Of a stretch of 64,000 nucleotides of DNA, positions 63,245 through 64,000 are shown piece after piece. Origin of the DNA: Cliona cf. orientalis. Lineage: Eukaryota > Porifera > Demospongiae > Clionaida > Clionaidae. A model generated the notes under the pieces. That model saw only the letters and a list, made by a program, of their open reading frames with translations, was not told the origin of the DNA and did not search any database. Position 1 is the first letter of the stretch; each line of letters begins with the position of its first letter. The translations under genes were made by a program, and so were the position numbers. The stretch is from the NCBI GenBank assembly GCA_963930775.1, contig OZ005696.1, positions 4,712,001 to 4,776,000 on the forward strand, read 5' to 3'.

Positions 63245-64000
63245 CTAAACAAGGGATTTTTGAAAGTTGCTGCAGAAACTACAAACGAAAAAGACCTGAT
63301 CAGCTATCCCTGCCATGCAGTTTGGTATGACTTCAAGAATCTTAAAAGCTTTTATTCTTTTGATGGCCCTCTCCACATGAATTCGTACAGAAGTTATACG
63401 CCTTGTAACAAGCAGCTGTTGTTCTGTGAGTTGGTCTTGTGTCTTCATTGGAGGGATATTGAGGCTCACACCTCGTGCTGCCAGAAGATCAGCAATCGTG
63501 AAACCCTTATCGGCCATTACAGAGTCTCCTGGTTCAAGAATATCCAGAAGACCACTCTTGATGGTGAGCTCACGATCAGAGATGCTTCCACCATACAGCT
63601 TAGACACGAAACTTATTGCTCCAGAAGGTGTAATACCGATCAGAACTTTCAGTGTGTTATGGTTTTTATATGAACTAAATGTCTGCTGCTGTGCTACTGG
63701 ACTGGAAGGTTGTTCAATAAAGACTTCGGTCGCATCTATAACAACACGTGTTGTTGGATATTCGCCAAAAGAAGCCGGCATTGTGGTATTTACTTGCTCT
63801 CGGGTTGGCCAAATATTCACTTCTTTAAATTTGGAGTACATGACATTTACCCATGTAATAAAAATCCTCGACACAGTTGCCTGGGAAATGCCGAAGCGAA
63901 AAGCCAAATCCTGCTCGAATAAACCAAGCCGTAGCCTACAAAGAACAAGGAAGAACTCATTTTCTGGCGATAATATACGAGGTGCACCACGTGTTTCCTG
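63245..64000 (-). CDS. ISL2EU-like DDE transposase (N-terminus beyond window)
   Basis: Open from 63,245 to the window edge. The visible part has an HTH (AFRFGISQATVSRIFITWV), VVIDATEVFIEQP (Asp), a THNTLK-like stretch, GGSISDRELTIKSGLL, SVMADKGFTIADLL (Asp) and RIHVERAIKRIKAFKIL (Glu), matching the DDE_Tnp_4 group with HTH_4 seen in ISL2EU/Harbinger relatives. The reading continues upstream past 63,907 (SPENEFFLVLCRLRLGLFEQ), so the start lies outside. No stop in the visible 250 codons. Convergent with the YqaJ gene, 150 bp apart at their 3' ends. Confidence 0.85.
   Translation of the reverse strand, partial: QETRGAPRILSPENEFFLVLCRLRLGLFEQDLAFRFGISQATVSRIFITWVNVMYSKFKEVNIWPTREQVNTTMPASFGEYPTTRVVIDATEVFIEQPSSPVAQQQTFSSYKNHNTLKVLIGITPSGAISFVSKLYGGSISDRELTIKSGLLDILEPGDSVMADKGFTIADLLAARGVSLNIPPMKTQDQLTEQQLLVTRRITSVRIHVERAIKRIKAFKILEVIPNCMAGIADQVFFVCSFCSNFQKSLV

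Noticed and set aside
1-64000. Bacterial or viral origin of the window
   Set aside because: Spliced ribosomal protein and RhoGAP exons, animal-type transposons and low coding density show nuclear DNA of an animal.

Overview
This is eukaryotic, animal-type DNA. Genes are split by GT/AG introns, and spliced exons of the ribosomal protein uL11/RPL12 and of a RhoGAP protein can be read. The rest is almost wall-to-wall transposable elements of animal families (Tc1/mariner, IS630-like, hAT, piggyBac, PIF/Harbinger, ISL2EU-like, DIRS-like, Gypsy), dozens of TA-flanked MITEs, poly-G tracts and many ACATGT/TACATGTA words. An early-branching metazoan, most likely a demosponge, fits best, but the species is an inference.

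Layout. (a) 2,174-32,727 holds the 3' part of an RPL12 gene on the + strand: exons at 2,174-2,354 and 26,086-26,282, and a three-codon last exon at 32,719-32,727. The introns are 23.7 kb and 6.4 kb, both filled with nested transposons. (b) 12,087-25,149 and 27,950-32,544 are two copies of an unusual TA-flanked element that carries a Tc1-like DD34E transposase on + and a multi-exon BEN-domain gene on -. Copy A has swollen to 13 kb by taking in a hAT, a hAT MITE, a palindromic MITE and a complete IS630-like element. (c) 32.7-36.1 kb holds dispersed repeats, an inverted first-exon pair and a fragment of an IS630-type accessory protein. (d) 36.1-38.9 kb is a decayed PIF/Harbinger element (Myb/SANT-like + strand gene, transposase on -). 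(e) 38.9-42.9 kb has little beyond repeats. (f) 42,897-43,430 is the 3' end of a RhoGAP gene on -. (g) 43.4-47.2 kb is repeats. (h) 47.3-50.0 kb is a rearranged Gypsy remnant. (i) 50,019-58,848 is a dead piggyBac-like element split by a tyrosine-recombinase (DIRS-like) retrotransposon with intact RT/RNase H and recombinase ORFs, flanked by a 794-bp direct duplication of piggyBac sequence. (j) 59.2-61.1 kb is a row of MITEs. (k) 61.5-64.0 kb is an ISL2EU-like element (SWIM + YqaJ nuclease on +, DDE transposase on -), cut by the window edge.

How it fits together. Host genes contribute only a few hundred bases. A recurring design stands out: four DNA transposon types (Tc1+BEN, IS630+Ubl-like protein, Harbinger+Myb, ISL2EU+YqaJ) each pair a transposase with a second, oppositely oriented, convergent gene. 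The Tc1+BEN pairing, seen twice with the same layout between matching termini, is the most novel-looking item. Most transposase genes carry frameshifts or stops. The DIRS-like ORFs and the 384-aa accessory ORF are intact.
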